Source: CAYRGQ01 sp964444885 | GTDB taxonomy: Bacteria > Bacteroidota > Bacteroidia > Sphingobacteriales > Sphingobacteriaceae | Length of the DNA: 64,000 nucleotides | Direction of reading: 5' to 3' | Assembly (NCBI GenBank): GCA_964444885.1 | Contig: CAYUIZ010000005.1 | Span: 23,405-87,404 of the forward strand | Program-made: the position numbers and the translations under genes | Shown here: positions 61,154-64,000 of the stretch, in pieces | Numbering within the stretch: the first letter of the stretch is position 1 | How the letters are laid out: each line of letters opens with the position of its first letter | Notes under the pieces: generated by a model | Told to the model about the DNA's origin: nothing | Seen by the model: only the letters and a program-made list of their open reading frames with translations | Databases searched by the model: none

Positions 61154-62353
61154 ATGCCAAAAATATCGGATAAGGGAATCCAAATGCCAGCCTCACCCAT
61201 AAGGAAACTAGTGCCTTATGCCGACCAGGCCGTCAAAGCCGGGAAGAAAGTACACTACCTGAACATCGGGCAACCGGACATCGCGACGCCCGAAATCATG
61301 ATAGACGCCATTCGCAATGTTTCCTTCGATATTTGGGCGTACACGCCATCCGAAGGGACGGCCTCCTACCGGCGAAAACTAGCGGGCTATTACCAGTCAC
61401 TGGGTTACGCTATCGATGCCTCGAATATTCTGGTAACCACCGGTGGATCGGAAGCGATCACCATCGCCATGCAGGCCTGCTTGAATCCAGGCGACGAAAT
61501 TATAATTCCCGAACCGTTCTATGCCAATTACAACGGCTTTGCCTGTTCAGCCGGCGTCATGGTCAAGCCTGTTCTGTCGAGCATCGATACTGGATTTGCG
61601 TTGCCCGACATCGCTAGTTTTGAGGCGCTGATTACCGAAAAGACCAAGGCGATAGCGATTTGCAGTCCCAATAATCCCACAGGCTACCTGTATTCCCGCA
61701 AAGAGCTGGAAGCGCTCCGTGAGCTGTGTCTCAAGCATGACTTGTTTCTGCTTTCGGATGAGGCCTACCGCGAATTTTGCTACGATGGTCAGGAATTCGT
61801 TTCGCCCATGCATTTGGAGGGACTCGAGGAGCATGTCATTCTGCTGGATACGGTTTCAAAGCGCTACAGCGCGTGCGGCGCCCGGCTGGGGTGCTTGGTG
61901 ACGAAAAACAAAGAAGTATGGCAAGCCAGTCTGAAGTTTGCCCAAGCACGTTTGAGTCCCCCTGGCGTGGCGCAAATGGCGGCCGAAGCGGCTATCGACA
62001 CGCCACAATCCTATTTTGATGAGGTGAAGGCCGAATATACCGCGCGCAGGAATACGTTGGTAGAGGGGCTCAATCAAATCGACGGGGTATTCTGCCCCAA
62101 CCCGGGCGGTGCGTTTTATGTGATGGCTCGCTTGCCGATTGACGATTCCGACACGTTTTGCCAATGGATGCTGGAACATTTCGAGCTAAACAACGAGACG
62201 GTAATGATGGCGCCCGCTACGGGTTTCTACAGTACCGAAGGCGCAGGAAAAAATGAGGTAAGGTTGGCTTATGTGTTGAATGAGAATGATTTAAAAAAGG
62301 CACTAGCTTGTTTGGAAAAAGCGCTTGAAGTTTATCCTGGGCGGCAAACTTAA
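61154..62353 (+). CDS. pyridoxal-phosphate aminotransferase (aspartate aminotransferase family)
   Basis: 399-residue fold-type I aminotransferase. PLP lysine K236 in LDTVSKRYSACGARLG, D202 and Y205 in SDEAYREF, N174 in CSPNNPTG. It belongs to the class I aspartate/aromatic group; exact amino donor cannot be told. The start at ATG 61154 gives MPKISDKGIQMPASPIRKL, the usual N-terminus of this Bacteroidota group. A bidirectional terminator separates it from convergent guaB. Confidence 0.92.
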   Translation: MPKISDKGIQMPASPIRKLVPYADQAVKAGKKVHYLNIGQPDIATPEIMIDAIRNVSFDIWAYTPSEGTASYRRKLAGYYQSLGYAIDASNILVTTGGSEAITIAMQACLNPGDEIIIPEPFYANYNGFACSAGVMVKPVLSSIDTGFALPDIASFEALITEKTKAIAICSPNNPTGYLYSRKELEALRELCLKHDLFLLSDEAYREFCYDGQEFVSPMHLEGLEEHVILLDTVSKRYSACGARLGCLVTKNKEVWQASLKFAQARLSPPGVAQMAAEAAIDTPQSYFDEVKAEYTARRNTLVEGLNQIDGVFCPNPGGAFYVMARLPIDDSDTFCQWMLEHFELNNETVMMAPATGFYSTEGAGKNEVRLAYVLNENDLKKALACLEKALEVYPGRQT

Positions 62354-62387
62354 ATCCAAATAACCCGGTTTTAGTTCGATTGAAACC

Positions 62388-62435
62388 AAATAAAAAGCGG
62401 GTGTCTTGTACGAAACAAGATACCTGCTTTTATTT
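62388..62435. terminator. bidirectional rho-independent terminator between the aminotransferase gene and guaB
   Basis: A stem of about 21 bp: AAATAAAAAGCGGGTGTC (from 62388) continuing to TTGT pairs with ACAAGATACCTGCTTTTATTT in pieces (62415-62435), with a 5-nt loop and A/T-rich ends on both sides, fit for both convergent genes. Confidence 0.9.
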
Positions 62436-62451
62436 GTGAGCTGACCTCGTG

Positions 62452-63927
62452 TTATGGCCGGCTGTGATAGTTTGGTGCTTCCTTCGTAATTGAAATGTTG
62501 TGCGGATGGCTTTCGCGAAGCCCCGCGCCCGTGATTTTGACGAACTTCGCCGCTTGCAAAGCTTCGATGTTGGCTGCGCCGCAGTAGCCCATGCTGGCCC
62601 GCAGGCCGCCCACGTATTGGTACACCACTTCGGCGAGGGTACCTTTGTAGGCCACGCGGCCGACAATGCCTTCGGGAACCAATTTCTTAATATCGTCTTC
62701 TACGTCCTGGAAATAACGGTCTTTCGAACCTTGTTCCATTGCTTCCACGGAGCCCATCCCCCGGTACGACTTGAATTTCCGTCCTTCGTAAATAATGGTT
62801 TCGCCCGGCGCCTCTTCCACGCCCGCGAAGAGCGATCCCGCCATTACCGTGCTCGCACCAGCCGCAATGGCTTTCGCGATGTCGCCGGTCTGCTTGATAC
62901 CTCCGTCTGCGATAACCGGTACGCCAGTGCCTTTCAGTGCCTTGGCGCATTCGTATACCGCGTATAGCTGGGGTACGCCCACGCCGGCGATGATTCGGGT
63001 TGTACAGATGGATCCGGGACCGATACCGACTTTCACCGCATCCGCGCCTGCCTCGGCAAGCATCCGTGCGGCATTCGCTGTCGCAATGTTGCCCACAATG
63101 ACTTGCAGGTTTGGGAAAGCGGCTTTTACTTCCTTCAGTTTGTCCATCACGCCTTTGGAATGGCCGTGGGCCGTATCAATCGTCACTACGTCCACGCCTG
63201 CCTTCACCAGGGCCGCTACGCGGTCCATCGTATCAGCAGTGACGCCCACTGCCGCGCCCACGAGCAAGCGTCCGTGTTCGTCCTTCGCCGCGTTCGGATA
63301 GTGTTTGTATTTCTGAATATCTTTAAAGGTAATCAGCCCGACTAGTATATTTTGTTCGTTCACCACGGGCAGCTTTTCGATTTTGTGGTCTTGGAGGATC
63401 ATTTCAGCCCGCATTAAGTCGGTTCCTACCGGCGCAGTCACCAGTTGATCCTGGGTCATGACCTCGGCAATGGGCTTATTCATGTCCTTTTGAAAACGGA
63501 GATCGCGGTTGGTGACAATACCGACCAAACGGTGCTGCTCATCAATAATGGGAATGCCGCCGATTTGGTGCTCCCTCATGATCTTGAAGGCATCCCCCAC
63601 GACCGCACCCTGCGGAAGGGTGACCGGATCCTGAATCATGCCGCTCTCCGAACGCTTCACCTTACGCACTTCGGCAGCCTGTTCCTCGATGGTCATGTTT
63701 TTGTGCAGCATGCCTAATCCCCCGGCCTGTGCGATGGCGATGGCTAAGTCCGCGCCCGTGACCGTATCCATCGCAGCGGACACTAAAGGGATATTCAGCT
63801 TAATTTTCTTCGTGAGGAAAGTCGTCGTATCTACGTCTCGGGGCAGTACCTCGGAATAGTCAGGGATGAGCAATACGTCGTCGTATGTCAGGCCTTCAGC
63901 TACAAATTTGTGGGGATCTAATTCCAT
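62452..63927 (-). CDS. guaB: IMP dehydrogenase
   Basis: Oxidises IMP to XMP, the committed step of GMP synthesis. 491 aa. A (beta/alpha)8 catalytic domain with the active-site C308 in GPGSICTTRIIAGVGVPQ, split by two CBS domains (about 95-205) that sense nucleotides. The start at ATG 63927 (MELDPHKFVAEGLTYDDVLL) replaces a TTG at 63933. A strong promoter lies directly upstream. Confidence 0.98.
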   Translation of the reverse strand: MELDPHKFVAEGLTYDDVLLIPDYSEVLPRDVDTTTFLTKKIKLNIPLVSAAMDTVTGADLAIAIAQAGGLGMLHKNMTIEEQAAEVRKVKRSESGMIQDPVTLPQGAVVGDAFKIMREHQIGGIPIIDEQHRLVGIVTNRDLRFQKDMNKPIAEVMTQDQLVTAPVGTDLMRAEMILQDHKIEKLPVVNEQNILVGLITFKDIQKYKHYPNAAKDEHGRLLVGAAVGVTADTMDRVAALVKAGVDVVTIDTAHGHSKGVMDKLKEVKAAFPNLQVIVGNIATANAARMLAEAGADAVKVGIGPGSICTTRIIAGVGVPQLYAVYECAKALKGTGVPVIADGGIKQTGDIAKAIAAGASTVMAGSLFAGVEEAPGETIIYEGRKFKSYRGMGSVEAMEQGSKDRYFQDVEDDIKKLVPEGIVGRVAYKGTLAEVVYQYVGGLRASMGYCGAANIEALQAAKFVKITGAGLRESHPHNISITKEAPNYHSRP

Positions 63928-63954
63928 GAGCAAATAAGGATTTTATTTGCAGGG

Positions 63955-63984
63955 CAAAATTACGAAAAAAGCGCAGATTATCAA
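63955..63984 (-). promoter_or_regulatory. guaB promoter
   Basis: Minus strand TTG (63982-63984), 19 bp, TAATTTTG (63955-63962). Transcription would start near 63948, about 21 nt before the ATG. Confidence 0.8.
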
Positions 63985-64000
63985 ATGTAAAATCATTCGT

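Overview
The window reads as chromosome of a Bacteroidota bacterium, most likely Sphingobacteriaceae with roughly 50-55% GC (a Parapedobacter/Olivibacter-like lineage; inference). Reasons: a single SecD-SecF fusion, many short lipoproteins with Bacteroidota-style lipoboxes, a TamB/lipoprotein-TamA-like (TamL) pair, DUF1573 and LVIVD proteins, few strong Shine-Dalgarno sites, and repeated promoters of the Bacteroidota type (TTG, 19-21 bp, TAnnTTTG). The sequence is a draft scaffold: two 100-N gaps (271-370 and 54360-54459), the first inside a 51-bp tandem repeat. No rRNA, tRNA, CRISPR array, insertion sequence or phage gene was seen.

Layout. 1-8000: start of a probable ABC transporter running off the left edge, the tandem repeat, M1 aminopeptidase, a PolX-type protein, then a MarR-led redox cluster (ferredoxin reductase, 2Fe-2S ferredoxin, type II NADH dehydrogenase) and a DUF5995 protein. 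8000-18900: SecDF; a forward run of envelope proteins (LVIVD lipoprotein, small barrel-like protein, YD-repeat-like lipoprotein), an EamA transporter, a YigZ/IMPACT protein, a penicillin acylase and a small membrane protein. 18900-24600: the rod-shape operon mreB-mreC-mreD-mrdA-rodA. 24600-29800: carA with a long leader, enolase, a DivIC/FtsB-type division protein, an aldose-epimerase-like protein and a NUDIX hydrolase. 29800-35300: MFS exporter, DUF1573, and a four-gene operon behind a TPP riboswitch. 35300-47400: enoyl-CoA hydratase, mannose-1-phosphate guanylyltransferase, retropepsin-like protease, malate dehydrogenase, TamL and TamB, a lipoprotein. 47500-64000: ValS, a YbbA/YbbP-like ABC system, a gap-truncated secreted protein, FluC/CrcB, a SulP transporter, RlmH, HemF, gamma-glutamyltransferase, GpsA, an aspartate aminotransferase and GuaB.

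The most interesting region is 32110-35048. A TACCTTTG promoter, a complete TPP aptamer and a rho-independent terminator precede four tightly packed genes: a SAM methyltransferase, a PurM/HypE-fold (AIR-synthase-related) protein, a ThiE/TenI-fold protein lacking the usual thiamin-phosphate synthase residues, and a Trm112-like zinc-ribbon protein. None is a standard thiamin biosynthesis gene, yet the control region ties them to thiamin. Other points of note are a PolX protein whose polymerase carboxylates appear lost while the PHP domain is intact, a carA leader with a terminator inside a short ORF that contains six arginine codons and overlaps the carA start, and a near-leaderless divIC/ftsB promoter.

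Most gene functions rest on motif recognition by eye. Promoters are matches to a short consensus. Start codons were moved from the longest ORF wherever an ATG with a signal peptide, Shine-Dalgarno site or promoter position favoured it.
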